From: Penium margaritaceum
Lineage: Eukaryota > Streptophyta > Zygnematophyceae > Desmidiales > Peniaceae
NCBI GenBank assembly: GCA_023375785.1
Contig: SZWC01000030.1
Location: 308,625-372,624, forward strand
Direction of reading: 5' to 3'
Length of the DNA: 64,000 nt
A program made the translations under genes and the position numbers. Shown here piece by piece: positions 23,405 to 35,988 of this stretch (position 1 is the stretch's first letter; each line of letters begins with the position of its first letter). The notes below the pieces were generated by a model. The model saw only the letters and a list, made by a program, of their open reading frames with translations, did no database searches and was not told where the DNA came from.

Positions 23405-23562
23405 AGGTATGGTTCCTATGATGAGCCACAGGGGACATACCCATTATGGGCAGTGCATTCCTGGCCCATCTCAGAACAGACCAAGGGGACATACTCCATA
23501 GAGCAGTGCATGCCTTGTCTGTATGTGTAGCTAGCCAGCTAGGTAGTGGACAAGGTGCACAC

Positions 23563-24549
23563 TGTTGAAAAATTGCCCCTCCGCATGCCCAAGTGCGGCG
23601 CCGAAAGCCGCCGACGAGCCGCCAGAAAGTGAAAACTCCGCTCCGGCGAATCTGGCGACTCGACAATTGCTCGGATCCTAAAATGGAGGATTATCCCGTA
23701 AAGTTGACAAGTCGCTGAATCCGGTGGAAGTTGTTTCGCCAGAATCGGACAATCATCGAGGGAGATATGGCCTTCCAAAGTTGGGGTGTGCGCAGTGGCT
23801 CTGGGAGCCGGCTACGACTCGAAATCCGGTCGATAATCGACTGGATGGAGTAACAGAATTACCATGTGGAGAAAATGCTCCGATAGACCTGCCGAGGCGT
23901 CCGGTGGATGATCCGCCTGATCAGGTGGATTATCCACCGGATCCAGAAGTGCAGGTTGTTACTGAGGGACTTAGCCAAAATCTTGGCTCGACGTCCGAAA
24001 CTCAGTAGTACGCTTTGTTACTCGGGGACTTAGTCAAAATTCTGACTACAGGTCCGCGGACAGGTTTCGAACCTCGTCACACCCCATCACCAAACTCGAC
24101 CCAAACGTGGGTAGGGTGCGTGGAAACAGTGCAGGGGACCCCTACACCACGTGCAAGTGGACCTGGGCCTTGGGAAAGGCGCTTCGCACGTGAAGGAAGG
24201 CGCCACGGCGTGTGCGCGCCATGGAGGCGTTAGGCGTTTCTGTGGTGGGAGAGACTTGCTCTTCGGCAAGCATAACTTGGGCTACGCTTGGCCAAATCGC
24301 GCGCAATTTGGTGCGTTGGAAATTTCATGACTAGCCCTATAAATGTTGTGATCATGTCTATGTTCAAAATATAAAGCAAAACGACGTTATTCCCTTCGGA
24401 AACTGACTGTGTCTGAATTCCTGCTCACATAGCGTGAGGCGACCAGAAAGCTCACGCTCAGTCTCAGATTCGCCCAAAACAGTAGACGTGATCCACTAGA
24501 GGCTATCAGACCAACGTCGGGGCCGCACCACGCGGCTCTCATCCTGACA
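23563..24549 (+). repeat. Solo C-type LTR inserted in D's right LTR
   Basis: It begins TGTTGAAAAATTGCC, ends CATCCTGACA, 987 bp, with an exact 5-bp TSD CACAC (23558-23562 and 24550-24554). It is homologous in reverse to C's LTR at 9945-10901, so its LTR orientation is plus. On the minus strand near 24060-24075 it carries GGTTCGAAACC, a perfect B-box match. This is the youngest event in the 17-25 kb block. Confidence 0.9.
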
Positions 24550-24564
24550 CACACTATTTCAACA

Positions 24565-24702
24565 CTCTTGAAGGTGAAGTGTATGCGTAATTAAGATTGG
24601 GGTTTACAACACATACCTGCAAAAGAAGAAGGTGTAAAAACCTTAATGAGATTTTCGGTTTTGGAGCTTCTTGGCCGGAGGTGGTTAGCTCAGTAGCTAA
24701 CA
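24565..24702 (+). repeat. G-type LTR fragment, right of D
   Basis: It continues the fragment of 17477-17562 across the D insertion: GAAGGTGAAGTGTATGCG to GTTAGCTCAGTAGCTAACA is the reverse complement of about 35335-35480. It ends at the LTR terminus TAACA and abuts a B-type LTR piece. Confidence 0.8.
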
Positions 24703-24848
24703 GTTTAAACCAAGGGGACTTGCTCCAAAGGATTACTGCATGCCTTGTCTATGTAGACCAGACATAGGGGACCTACTCCAATAGAGCAGTGCATGCCTAG
24801 TCCATCCTATGACTGTCAAAACATGAGGTATAGACGAGGGACATATCA
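24703..24848 (-). repeat. 3' LTR remnant of B
   Basis: The minus strand begins TGATATGTCCC (at 24848) and follows the B-type LTR through GACTAGGCATGCACTG and GGTCTACATAGACAAGGCATG. It is cut after 146 bp by the G-type LTR. A changed polypurine tract (GGTGCGAGGAAGAGGTT) precedes it at about 24855-24872. Confidence 0.75.
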
Positions 24849-24879
24849 GACAAATAACCTCTTCCTCGCACCTCTTTCT

Positions 24880-25541
24880 ATTTGCTATGAGATATGTTCT
24901 CTCTTGAGCTATCTTGGTCTCGGTCTTTATTGGCTATATTGACAATACTGATCTTTGGGGTGCATGCAGAATGCTATTCGCTGTCAAGTACAATGATCAT
25001 GCCATATGCATGTATCTTCTTAGTTTCCGCATATTCCAGGTCCATAATCTCCTTTGCGACCACATTGCGTGAGTATTAGTACCTAATGTCAATATGCTTG
25101 GTCCATCGGGGGATGTCATCCTCCTGTCAAATTTTCAAGGTAGTCTTGTTGTCGATCCGGACCTGCATTGCTTATGTTGAAGCAAGTTGAATAACCCCTG
25201 TGTCTCTTTGCATGCTTTTGACAAAGTGATGTGCTATGCTCTAGCAATAGAGGGAGACACAGGCTTGCTTTCTGGTTGCGGAAGAGGCTACACTACCATT
25301 CAAGAAGCACGCGGAGTCCAAAGTGGACTTTTTGTCATTGATTCTTCCTGTCTAGTTGGCGTACGTGTAGTAGAAAAGGTACAACGGGTCATGTCCCTCT
25401 TGGCCTTGAAACAAAAGTCCTATTTTTTGTGTCTTGTGTACATAGCACATGATGTTCTTTAGTGCTTGCTCGTACTGTGGCCGTCCACTAGCCACAAACC
25501 TACTGACCTGTCCTAGGACATAGCAAGTATCAGGGCATGTT
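24880..25541 (-). pseudogene. B RNase H fragment, left of A1
   Basis: The minus strand encodes the copia RNase H end: PDTCYVLGQVSRF beside the A1 insertion (about 25490-25535), then WTKHIDIRY near 25090-25110 and a degenerate C-terminus to about 24880. Stops and shifts are frequent. It is the continuation of the B coding at 32157. Confidence 0.75.
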
Positions 25542-26265
25542 TGATCGATCTGGAGGAGAGACGGAGCCTTGGAGCAGCAAGCATGTGTGATTGGAAGGAC
25601 ATCACTTGTGCTAAAGAATGGTTATTCAATCACTCAAAATGATGGAGTACATATAGAGCTAGAGCTTGGGCAAGTCAGCCCTCTCACAAGCCACACCACT
25701 TAGCCATGGAGACTAAGCCTCACACACTAGAGTCCATAATCTCACATTAGGGAGGAAATCAGCCTAGAAATCCGGCTGACCACTTACACACAACCTAAAG
25801 AGCTAGAAAATGCTCTCATGGCACACTCCTAGTGGTCACATAACCCACAAACCCATGGAGAATCGCCATGTATCCATGGCTAGCACACAAGGATCTCACA
25901 TCACCTAAAAAGCAAGGAGAGGTCAGTACACCCTGACAAGGCAATCCTAAGACCAAGGTCCTTTTTGGATATTTCTCCCATCAGGTCTTGACCCTTGACC
26001 TCTTGCCTTTTTCTTTTCTCAGGCTAAGGCATGGAGCCATCGCCCATGGTCACCCGGATATCGGCGGTCGATGACCTCGAAAGCTTTGAAAATTCATATC
26101 TCCTTATCTGACCGTTGGATCAACCTCAAACATGGACCATAGACATTTTGCCACCTGATCTTTCCAGTGGTGAGGTTCGATCGACGATCGGAGTAGGCAT
26201 CTGGTACTTTCCTGGAACTTGCTCCTGTGGACCTGAAACTGAGCGAGATGGATCCTTTTCCAACA
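25542..26265 (-). repeat. 3' LTR of A1
   Basis: The plus strand reads TGATCGATCTGGAGGAG (canonical TGTTGGATCTGGAGGAG) to CTTTTCCAACA. It is followed on the right by the A-family polypurine context ATCTCCCACTTTGCCG. Confidence 0.85.
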
Positions 26266-26279
26266 ATCTCCCACTTTGC

Positions 26280-29200
26280 CGCAGTCAGAGTGGGCTGAGT
26301 CCACATGCCTTCATCCAGATCTGCTGCTTCTCACAGGTCACTGGCTTGGTGAGAAAATCAGCGACCTACTTGCTGGTTGGAGTAAACTCCAACTTGATAG
26401 CACCCTCCTACACCATATGCCTAATGAAGTGATATGCGATGTCAATGTGCTTGGTGCATGCATGGTGCTCAGGATTCTTGGCGAGTGCGATTGCGCTCTG
26501 GTTGTCGACGCGCACATGAACTGGAACTGCTGCACTTCTACTCATCTCTGCCATGAGACGCTGAAGCCAAACTTCTTCCTTGGCTCTAGAGCTGAGAGAG
26601 ACGTACTCAGCTTCTATGGTCCAGGTGGCCACGACCACCTTCCGCTTGCTACACCAGCCGATGGCACCTCCATTCATGAGAAACACATGTCCAGAGATGG
26701 ACTTGCGGGTCTCAGGATTTGAAGCCCAATCTGCATCTGTGTAGCCGATGATGCTGTTGTCGTTGCCGTTGTAGGTGGTGTCAACGTTGATGGTTCAAGC
26801 AAGGTCGCGAAAGATCCGCTTCACTCCCTTCTGGTGCTCCGGTCCGGGATTAGCCATATGCTTGCTTACAGCGCTCAAAGTCTGTGCGAGGTCCGGCCTG
26901 GTTGCCACCATCAGGTACATGAGACTGCCGACGGCGCTGTGGTTCTTTTGCCGCTCAGCTGCATCTTCTTCTCCACCAAAGCTCATGAGGTACTGCCGCG
27001 TCTCCAGCGGCGTACCGATGGGTTTTGCCTCTGCCATGCCAAACCGCTGCAAAACATCCTTGATGAAGCGGCTCTGCTGTAGCGAGAGAGAGCGTGACTT
27101 GCCGTCACGCGTGATCTGGATGCCGAGGAAGTATGATGCCTCCCCGAGATAAGACATTTGGAAGCGCTCTTGCATGTCCTCCTTAAACTCCTGCACTACA
27201 GACATGCTATTGGAAAGGAGGAGCATGTCATCCACATAGACAATGATGATGAGGATCTCATGCTCATGCTGCCAGCGATAGACGCTGTAGTCACACTAGT
27301 TGCGCTCAAACCCCATGCATTGCAATGCCGCATCCAACTTCTGGTTCCAAGCACGCGACGCTTGCTTGAGGCCATACAGCGACTCTGCACCTTGCAGACC
27401 TGGTGCTCCTGGCCATCCATGACGAACCCCTCCGGCTGCTCCATGTAGATCTCCCCCTCCAAGTCACCATTCAAGAATGCCATCTTGACATCCATGTGGT
27501 AAACCTCAAAGTCCTCAACTGCTGCATAAGAGAGGAGCGTGCACAAAGACGCAAACTTTGCAACATGGGCAAAAGTTTCTGTGTAGTCGATGCCCTCCTG
27601 TTGCGAGTAGCCCTTGGCGACCAGCCTCGCCTTGTACTTTTCCAGGTTACCATCTGCTCCCCGCTTCTTCTTGAACACCCACTTGCACTTGATCACCTTA
27701 CGTCCAGGTGGACGCTCAGTCAGCTCCCACATGCCGTTGTCCATTAGCGACTGCATCTCCTGCTGCATGGCTTGTGCCCAATCTGCTGCATCCGGTGTAG
27801 CCATGCCCTCCTTGTATGACGTTGGNAAAGTTTCTGTGTAGTCGATGCCCTCCTGTTGCGAGTAGCCCTTGGCGACCAGCCTCGCCTTGTACTTTTCCAG
27901 GTTACCATCTGCTCCCCGCTTCTTCTTGAACACCCACTTGCACTTGATCACCTTACGTCCAGGTGGACGCTCAGTCAGCTCCCACATGCCGTTGTCCATT
28001 AGCGACTGCATCTCCTGCTGCATGGCTTGTGCCCAATCTGCTGCATCCGGTGTAGCCATGCCCTCCTTGTATGACGTTGGCTCATCAGAATCTGTTGCAA
28101 CTGCGACGTTCATCTGTTCTGGTTTCTACAGCATCCAAAAATGGCCGCGCTCACCAAGCTTGTAACGCACCCTAAGACGGTACTTGCGACCTGGTGTTGG
28201 AGCGTTAGCGGGCGGCTGGCGCGGTGCTGTTGGCACAATTGCTACTGCTGGTGGTGCTACATCTCCCTCCTGTGCTTCTGCTGATGAGGCTGCTATATCT
28301 GCAACCTCAGACATGGGAGAGTAGAGTGATTCTTCCATGGTCACAGTAGAGGAAGGATCGGGAGAGACTTGATCAGGAAGGATTTCTACTCCCACTGTCT
28401 TGTCAGCTGCTGGTTTTGCTGCCTCTTCACAGACAATGTTGGTGCCAATGACGTTGCTCTCGTTGAAGACGACATCTTTGAAGATGATGACGTGGCCTGT
28501 GTCCCTCTCGTAGGGGCAATAGGCCTTGCTTGCCACATTGTAGCCAATCATCGGCATCTGCGCACTCTTTGCGTCCCATTTCTGCCGCTTCTCCTTGGGT
28601 ACGTGCATGTGCGCCAGGCTGCCAAATGCTCGGAGATGACCCACGCTTGGTTTCTTGCCGAACCACGCCTTGTACGGCGTCATCTGCTCCAGCGCCTTAG
28701 TTAAACTGCGGTTCTTGATGTAGATCGCAGTGCTCACGGCTTCAGTCCAAAAGTCGTAGGTCAGCCGAGCCGCGTGCATCATGGAGCGGGCCGACTCCAC
28801 AATGATACTGTTGGTGCATTCTGCTACACCGTTCTGCTGCGGCGAGTACAGCGCGGCACGCTACGCCTTGATGGCAGCTGCTGCGAGGTAGTCCTGGAAC
28901 CCCTTGCTAAGGTACTCTCCACCGCGGTCGCTGCGTAGCGCCTTGATCTTCTTGCGAGCCTGGTTCTCCACCATGGCCTTGAACTCCTTGAACCTGTCAA
29001 AGCACTGGTCCTTGGAAGGAATGAAGTACACAGCAATGTAATGGCTGAAATCATGAATGAAGGTCAGGAAATACCTAGAGCCTCCAAAGCTCTGGGTCTG
29101 CATCGGTCCGCACAAGTCCGTGTGGAACAGCTCCAACACCTCCTTTGCACGCTGCCCTACTCCAGAGAACGCCTCTCGGTGTTTCTTCCCCTCCAAATAG

Positions 29201-30777
29201 TCGATGCACAACTGCTGCTCAAAGTTAGAGATGGTAGGCACGTCACGCACCATCTTCTTTTCTTGAAGCTCCTACAAGGAGCGCATGCCAATGTGGCCGT
29301 AGCGCACATGCCAGATCTCACCATCTATCGCCTGCACCACTGTTGCAAGACTCTGCTCACGCGGGATCTTGGTCGCCCCAAGCAGGTGGTACATGTCTCC
29401 CTCTTTCACTGACCTGGCCAACTCCTCTCCTGTATCCTTGTTGAGGATGTAGCCATAGTCATCATCGAAGACGACGCGCAGTGCTGTGTTTGTAAGAGAG
29501 GAGACTGAGAGGAGGTTGAATGCAGCATCAGGTACATACAACACGCCATTAAACACTCCCACTTCAATGCCACGAAGGGTCTCCAACCACATCTCCACAA
29601 TCCCACTCCCCTCAACATACACCAACCAGTCATCGCCCAAAGCGATAGGACGGGGAGGGATGGACAGGAGCTGTGTAAACCACTCCTTGTGATGTGTGAG
29701 GCTCTTGGTACATCCTGAGTCCTTTTACCATGGGATATCCGCCTTTTCCACTTGCGACATGTCAGACTTTTCCATGAAGAGACGGTCGCGCACCTCCTTG
29801 GCCACATTCATGTTGCCAAAGTGGCGCACACCAGCCTGGTTTTGCTCCTGCTACTGCTGCTGACGCTGCTGTGACTGCTGCTGCTGCTACTGCTTTTGCT
29901 GCTGCTGTTGTGATGATTGCTGCTGCTGCTGCTCCTCCTGGTCCCTCTTCAGCTTGAAACACACCTTTTTGTAGTCTCCCTCTTTATGGCAGTTGTGGTA
30001 TTTGCCTTTTTTTCTGCCTTTCTTCTGCCCAGACTACTGCTGCTACTGCTGGTTGCATGAGCTCGTGGCCACCAAAACTGCTTAACTACTGCCGCCGCCA
30101 TTGCAATTTACTGCATTGCGACGCAATTCCACCTCCACCAGGTGTGTGCAGATGAAGTCAAGGTCGAGAGTTGGCTGGCACTCTAGCGTCTTTTGCACCG
30201 TGTAGTAGCTGGTTGGGAGTCCCCTCAGCAAGAGGAGGATGAAGCGCGTCTCTTCCACAAGATTGCGGGCCGCTCTTAGCTGCTTCGCTAGCTCCTTTGC
30301 CCTGTCCACATTTGCCTCCATCCCTTCACCATCCTACATTTTCAGCGCCATCATCTTTTCCTCCAAAATCATGAGGAATGCAGGATCCTTGCTCTCATAC
30401 TTCTTGCACAACGTGTCCCATCCCACCTTTGCAGTAGCCTTGTCACTCACGTACTGAAGATGCGGGTTGGAGATGGTGCTGACAAGCAACCTGTAGGCCT
30501 GCCTACCCTTCTTCTTCCACTCCTCATACAACGTAGGTACAGCTGCAAAAGAACCCTCATTAGTTGCACCCTTTTGCGGCGTCTTCCCTGCCACCAACTG
30601 CGATGCGGTGATGCCTTTTGCCTGTGGAACTCGAGCCGGCTCGTCGCCGCTCACCACCTCCCACAAGCCCCTCTCCTCCAAAAGGAGGCGGGTACGGATC
30701 TTCCAAAACGTGAAGTTGGCGCATCCCTCCAGCCTCTCGAAAGGCTGGGCTGCTGTTACAACGCCAGCTGCTGCCAT
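26280..30777 (-). pseudogene. A1 gag-pol polyprotein remnant, all domains present
   Basis: Gag starts at ATG 30777 (MAAAGVVTAAQPFERLEG), with CANFTFWKIRTRLLLEE, then a degraded zinc knuckle and a Gln-rich run (about 29840-30010). Protease has KDSGCT (about 29710). Integrase covers about 28800-29350, with CIDYLEGK, HTDLCGP and RSDRGGEY. RT covers about 26800-28120, with KCKWVFKKKRGADG and intact YVDDMLLLS (about 27220-27250). RNase H spans about 26280-26790, with TKHIDIAYHFIRH. Stops include TAG from Gln near 28126, 28863 and 29274, TAG near 27299, and a TGA near 26793. The RT region is shown twice because of the N at 27826. Confidence 0.85.
27572..28080. other. Assembly artefact: 254-bp exact duplication around N at 27826
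   Basis: 27572-27825 and 27827-28080 are the same 254 bases with a single N between them. The flanks read as one normal RT sequence if one copy is dropped. Unmerged overlapping contig ends explain this better than a tandem duplication ending exactly at an N. Confidence 0.9.
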
Positions 30778-31411
30778 TGTTGAGCCTTGGTGATGCTTAG
30801 CGCTGCCCTTGTGTGGCGGCGCTAGCCGTGCTTCTGCTGCTGCTTCTGCCAGAAATCTGTCTGACAGAAATAGGACTGTAGATGCCAACAGACTCGGAAG
30901 TTGGATAAATGGAGCCCACCACTGGAAAATTCAGCTCAAAGCCTTTTGGATCGACCCATAAAACAGGGTCATCAACAGGGGATTTTGAAAGATATGCCCT
31001 CTTGAGAACAGGGTATGCTTCTGCTCCTACTCTAACTCAGACCAGCCAGCTTGTAAACGGCGTTTCTCCCAAACAAATCAATGGATCGCAAATATGTTTG
31101 CCTCAATAGAAAGCTTAGGAAAAATACTACAATTCGCATGTGCCACGTTTTAAATTGGACAAAGAAACAAGAGAGTTATGGTCATAACAAGGCAACAGTC
31201 TTACTCATAGAGAAGAGTGTAGCCCTGGCCGACATCGTTTTGAGCATAACTCTCGATTCGACTCTTGGATCTTCTCGATCTTGGGATTGTTGAAAAGCTT
31301 GTCTTGTGAACTTGAAGATCAAGTGGTTGATTGTCAAATCTGGTCAAGGTTTAACCCCAAACCGTGACTCTCAAAGTGACGGTCTATGCTGGCTGAAAGT
31401 AACAGAACTTG

Positions 31412-31423
31412 GCTCTGATACCA
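31412..31423 (-). promoter_or_regulatory. Primer-binding site of A1, 3'-end type
   Basis: The plus strand GCTCTGATACCA is the exact 3' end of plant initiator tRNA-Met, so the element strand carries the standard copia site TGGTATCAGAGC, 2 bp inside the LTR. 30889-31411 is the leader; no gene is seen in it. Confidence 0.9.
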
Positions 31424-31425
31424 AA

Positions 31426-32151
31426 TGATGGATCTGGAGGAGAGAAGGAGCCTTGGAGCAGCGAGCATGTGTGATTGGAAGGGCATCACTTGTGCTGAAG
31501 AATGGTTGTTCAATCACTTAAAATGATGGAGTACATATAGAGCTAGAGCTTGGGCAAGTCAGCCCTCTCACAAGCCACACCACTTAGCCATGGAGGCTAA
31601 GGCTCACAAACTAGAGTCCATAATCTCACACAAGGGAGGAAATCAGGCTGACCACTCACACACGTCCTAGAGGGCTATAGAATGCTCTCATGGCACACTC
31701 CTAGTGGTCACATAACCCACAAACCCATGGAGAATCGCCATGTGTCCATGGCTAGCACACAAGGATCTCACCTCACCTAAAAAGTAAGGAGAGGTACCTT
31801 TATCCTAGTCAGCACACTCTGAGAAGGCAATCCTAAGACCAAGGTCCTTTTTGGATATTTCTCCCATCAGGTGTTGACCCTGGACCTCTTGCCTTTTTCT
31901 TTTATCAGGCTAAGGCATGGAGCCATTGCCCATGGTCACCCGGAAATCGGCGGTCGATGACCCCGAAAACTTCGAAAATTCATATCTCCTTATCCGACCG
32001 TTGGATCAACCTCAAACTTGGACCGTATACATTTTGCCACCTGAACTTTCAAGTGGTGAAGTTCGATTGACGATCGGAGTAGGCATCTGGTACTTTCCTG
32101 GAACTTGCTCCTGTAGACCTGAAACTGAGCGAGATGGCTCCTTTTCAAACA
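31426..32151 (-). repeat. 5' LTR of A1
   Basis: TGATGGATCTGGAGGAG to CCTTTTCAAACA, 726 bp, colinear with the left LTR. Confidence 0.9.
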
Positions 32152-32156
32152 GTGTT

Positions 32157-35100
32157 CCTTCCATGGAATACATAAGGCTATCAACTGTAGGCTGGTATGA
32201 AATGCTCTCTATATTACTCCGTTGTGCTTCAATGCCATAGCTCATGGATGTGAGCTTGATGAATTTTATCATGCGAGTGCTAATGGCCTTGCAATCCGTC
32301 ATGGTCTGGCGCATGAGGACCACCATGATCTACTTGGTCTAGTTGAGTTTGATAGGACTTCTTGCTCGGTTGTGCTGATGGTTTTCGTAAGGTAGATCTC
32401 AAGAGGACCCATGTCCTTCATCTTGAACCTGTTGCTGCGATCTGTCTTTAGCTTGATCAGTAGCTCAACTCATGACATGTAGATATTCAGGTCACCAACG
32501 TAAAAAGCAGCCACCATCAAGTCTTGCTCATCCTCCCTCACGTAGATTCTAGGGTTGTTCCGTCAGTGCGTAAAGATGAGCTCCACCATAAACCCATCTA
32601 TCTCCTTGTAGCACATCCCTGCTATCATTTTCACCTTCTAGAGTGCTTTCACTTTCTTGCAAACCTTTCCCTCTAGACATTTTACTCCCTCGGGTACTTC
32701 TATAAGCACTTCTTTATCAAGCCTTACATAGAGGAAATTTGTCTTTACGTCCATGTGCTAGACCTACGTATCTTTTGCATCAGCAATGTTTAACATGGAT
32801 CTGATGAGAGGAAAGGTGACAAAACGCTGGGAAAACTGCTTTGACTCTAAGGCCTCGGTGGACTCAGTGCAATAGTCTTTTGTTATGTCAGACTGCCAAA
32901 CCATTTTCCCTATCACACCATCATCCTACTTTAGTGGCACCATGTCCCAGTTATGATGTGCCTTATCACCTAGTTCAAGTAACACAACCAACTCTCTATA
33001 GTTGGGAGTATGGATAGGAATCCAGAGCTCCTCCTTGGCAAGCAACCTCTTAGAGAAATTGACATCTTGGCTCCTGATGAGCTTTCTAATTGCTTGGTCC
33101 CATAGGCTGTATGTGTTGTGTGGAGTGTCGCATCTAACCATTGCACACTAACAAGCACGTGTATTCAGTTTGCCACTTCCTTCTCGTCCTTGGGTCTTTG
33201 CCAAGGTAGTGTAGCCAAAAACTCTCAAGTTTGTGGCGTCTGGCCTCAAATCTGACCAGGCCTCCTGTGGCATTCTGTGCTTCTTCTTAGAGCGTGTTCA
33301 TATTCTAGCTTCTGGAGTAAGATTCACAAGGTGGCAAGCAGTTCTCACATCTTCAGCCCAAAAACAAGGTAGGAGTTTAAGCATCAAAGAGAATGCCTCG
33401 TGTCATGCTGAGAATTTTCAAGTTCACGTGCCCAAGAACGCCATTGCTCTGTACAATGTAATGCGTTGTGGTATTGTGGTTGGTACAATGTTGGCTCAAC
33501 CAGCTCTTCCATGCCTCGCACTCACAACCATTGCTTGTGCAGAACGCCTTTACCTTGCTTGTATGCTGTTTATCATGGCAACAAACTCTTGCAGCTTCTT
33601 CTTGACCTCTCCCTTTATCACAAGGAAGTAGATTCACATACTGCGATTGTGGTTATCAATGAAGGTCGAGGAGTACTTATTGTCACACACATCAAAGCAT
33701 ATCAGGTCCAAGAATGATACCGCACGCAGTCCATTATGGTCAGAGGGATCTCTCTTTGCTTTTCCTTGGAGGCATGGCTGACATAAATTCTTGCACTTTC
33801 CCTTATCTTTGGCCTTGCATCCCTCCATTATATGAATCACTTTGTTCTAATGCATAGTTTGTTCTGTTTGTTATCAACATGGCCAAAGCACCTGAGCCAC
33901 AACTGAGCATCTCTATCTTTGGTGGAGTTAGCCGCCACAGTGGTGATTTGTGGTACAATATCAAACTTCGGGGACTTGGGCTCTTCGACCATCACATGTC
34001 CCTCATTTGTACCCTTAAGGGGCTTGATTTATAGCACGTAGAGACCATCAGCTCTTGGGGCCTGTATAACAAGACTCTCCGTAATGTCCTTCTTCCTAAA
34101 AATCATGGCTTCCTCCTTTGGGAAGAAGGAAGTCATGTCGTGGTCTGTTGTTTTGGACACCAATAAGAGGTCTACCACAAAAGATAACATGTAGACAAAA
34201 TTCTCTTGTTTCAAGTATTTTCAGTACTTCTGACATCAGTTATGATCAAGTTTTCTCTCTTGCCTCGGGCATTGACAAGGCTCCCATTCGCACACCTGAA
34301 GTGACGTTCGGTGATCCCAATGGACATGAACCCATCCTTCTTCATGAAAAAGTAATGGTTTGTGCCAGAGTTAACCCCGTAGGCTATACGTTTGAGTAGT
34401 GTTGCTCCCTTGGTTGTTGGCATGATCTCAATCATCATGTTCATCAACTTGTTTCTGCCCTTTGCCCTCATTCTTATCACCATTATCTTCGTTCTCCTTA
34501 TTGGTAGTACGAAACCCCCGTGCCGAAAGCCCAGGCTTGCCACAGTTATGGTATTTCTTACAACGCTTTGAACCCTTTATTCCATAACTATAACCAATCC
34601 CTCCACCGCCACTACTTGCGTTGCCGCTATGAAAAAAACATGAGTTGTTGCCACGGCCACCGTATTGTGCACTGTAGATTGAAATGTTAGCCTCCGTGCT
34701 ACTGTGACGCATGGCCTTGTTGTGCGTGTACTCGAACACTGCCTTCTACGTTCAATCCTCCTCCTGCCAGCTGTCAAAGACGGTGATGAGATGACGCCCA
34801 GTTTATGGTAGTTCCATGAGGAGGATCATGGCCTGTATGTTGGTATTGATTTCCCCAGCTCATTTGGGTCACTTGCTCCAGTAGTCCTTCAAACTACAGT
34901 ACAAATTCCAAAATCGCATCTGCCTTGCTCACCCTCATTGAAAGTAATTCTTGAAGGACGAACAAGTAATTTGCAAGATGTGTTGATTGGTGAATATGAG
35001 CAATCTTTCCATACGTCTTTGATGCATATGTAATGCCACAGACATGGAGATGCTACGACTCATGCAATGATGTCATAAAGATAAAAAAGCGCAATGTTGT

Positions 35101-35303
35101 TTTTGGGCTCCATGCTTCATACCAAGCCTTTGTTTTTGGAGGTTCAACCTCTTCTCCAGATAGTGACACACCCTCATGAGAGTCTCAATTTGCCATTTCC
35201 ACAAGGGAGAATCTATCCCTGTAAACTTTGACATGCCACTGCTGACCTCTTCAAGATTGAGCATGGTGGATGTTGTCATACTACTTCCTTCTCTCTGTGT
35301 CAT
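32157..35303 (-). pseudogene. B gag-pol remnant, right of A1
   Basis: Gag begins near ATG 35303, with GMSKFTGIDSPLWKWQIE. Its zinc knuckle is degraded (YHNCGKPGLSARGF, about 34510-34570). Protease-side SGTNHY is near 34355-34370. Integrase spans about 33090-33900, with CQPCLQGKAKRDP and STFIDNHNR. RT spans about 32160-32850; its catalytic YVDD reads YVGD (about 32490-32505), which removes one metal-binding Asp. Stops and shifts are numerous. The end at 32157 continues in frame at 25541 once A1 and one TSD copy are discounted. Confidence 0.75.
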
Positions 35304-35334
35304 TGTGCTTGTTGAGGTTTGTCTAGGAGGATAT

Positions 35335-35988
35335 TATTAGCTATTGAGCTAACCACCTCCAGTAGAGAAGCCGCAAAACCGAAAAGCTCACAAAGGTTTT
35401 TAACACATTCTTCCTTTGAAGGTATGTGTTGTGCAACCCAATCTTAATCAGGCATACAGTTCACCTTCAATAGTACTAACGCCTTAGCATTACATCGCAA
35501 GAAGAGCTCAATTGGTCAATAGGCAAGAGAGCATCAAGCAAGGGTCAATTAATCAGCATGCAAGACAAGTCCTTTTATAGTTGTCTGTCCAGTCCTACAA
35601 CTCAGAAGCACATTCATGAGAAGTGGCTTGACCCTGCCACATCACTAAGAGACTTGCGCTGTGGGCTTGACACATAATCATCCTTGTGCCAAGGTGACTG
35701 ATCAGCCGCGTTGCTTCCCATAAGCAACGAACGTTCTTTCTTTGAAGCTTCCAAAACAACCAAGATGTGCATGGTGCCAGGATCGAACTCATGACCTCTC
35801 ACTTGGCCAAATAAACAAAGTGGCAAAGTTAACCACCCATCTACATGGTGTACTCATAGGTCATATCTCACATAAGACAGAGCATAGTTGAGTCACCCTA
35901 CAACAAATCCAGGGATCATACCCCCACAAGGGGCAGAGTATTCTTGATCCATCGTACAAGACTGAACAAGGGGGAAAAATATTCAACA
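35335..35988 (-). repeat. 3' LTR of G
   Basis: The plus strand reads TATTAGCTATTGAGCTAACC to GAAAAATATTCAACA, 654 bp. The polypurine tract GGTGCAAGGGAGATATT (minus strand) lies immediately to the right at 35989-36005. A tRNA-like segment is at 35771-35848. Confidence 0.85.
35771..35848 (-). other. tRNA-like segment in G-type LTR
   Basis: The minus strand has an A-box-like GGGTGGTTAACTTTG, a stem-like TGGCC pairing in the middle, and GAGTTCGATCCTGG containing the B-box core GTTCGATCC. The same segment is in the LTRs at 39889-39962 and 50256-50328. The T-stem pairs poorly, so it is tRNA-derived, not a tRNA gene. It lies on the element's sense strand. Confidence 0.5.

Larger units (their letters stand above)
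17563..24564 (-). mobile_element. Element D: best-preserved copia retrotransposon, minus strand, with perfect TSD
   Basis: Two 653-bp LTRs (TGTTGAAATAG...CATTGACA on the element strand), anticodon-arm primer site, almost complete gag-pol, and polypurine tract. The flanks are CTCTT on both sides (17558-17562 and 24565-24569). By eye the LTRs differ at about 21 of 653 positions (about 97% identity), the least diverged pair I checked. The right LTR contains a later solo C-type LTR. Without that insert D is about 6.0 kb. It sits in a G-type LTR fragment. Confidence 0.9.
22920..24564 (-). repeat. 5' LTR of D, interrupted by a solo LTR
   Basis: 22920-23562 plus 24555-24564 together give 653 bp, matching the left LTR end to end. 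The interruption is the C-type solo LTR at 23563-24549 with its CACAC duplication. Confidence 0.9.
25542..32151 (-). mobile_element. Element A1: family-A copia retrotransposon, minus strand, inserted in B
   Basis: Two LTRs of 724 and 726 bp, an exact initiator tRNA-Met primer site, and all polyprotein domains. The TSD is ATGTT (25537-25541) and GTGTT (32152-32156), one change in five. The length is 6610 bp as shown, about 6355 bp without the assembly duplication at 27826. It is structurally the most complete A element in the window, but several stops kill the frame. Confidence 0.9.

Noticed and set aside
27572-28080. Biological tandem duplication in RT
   Set aside because: The copies are exactly identical and meet at a single N, as at two other places in the window.
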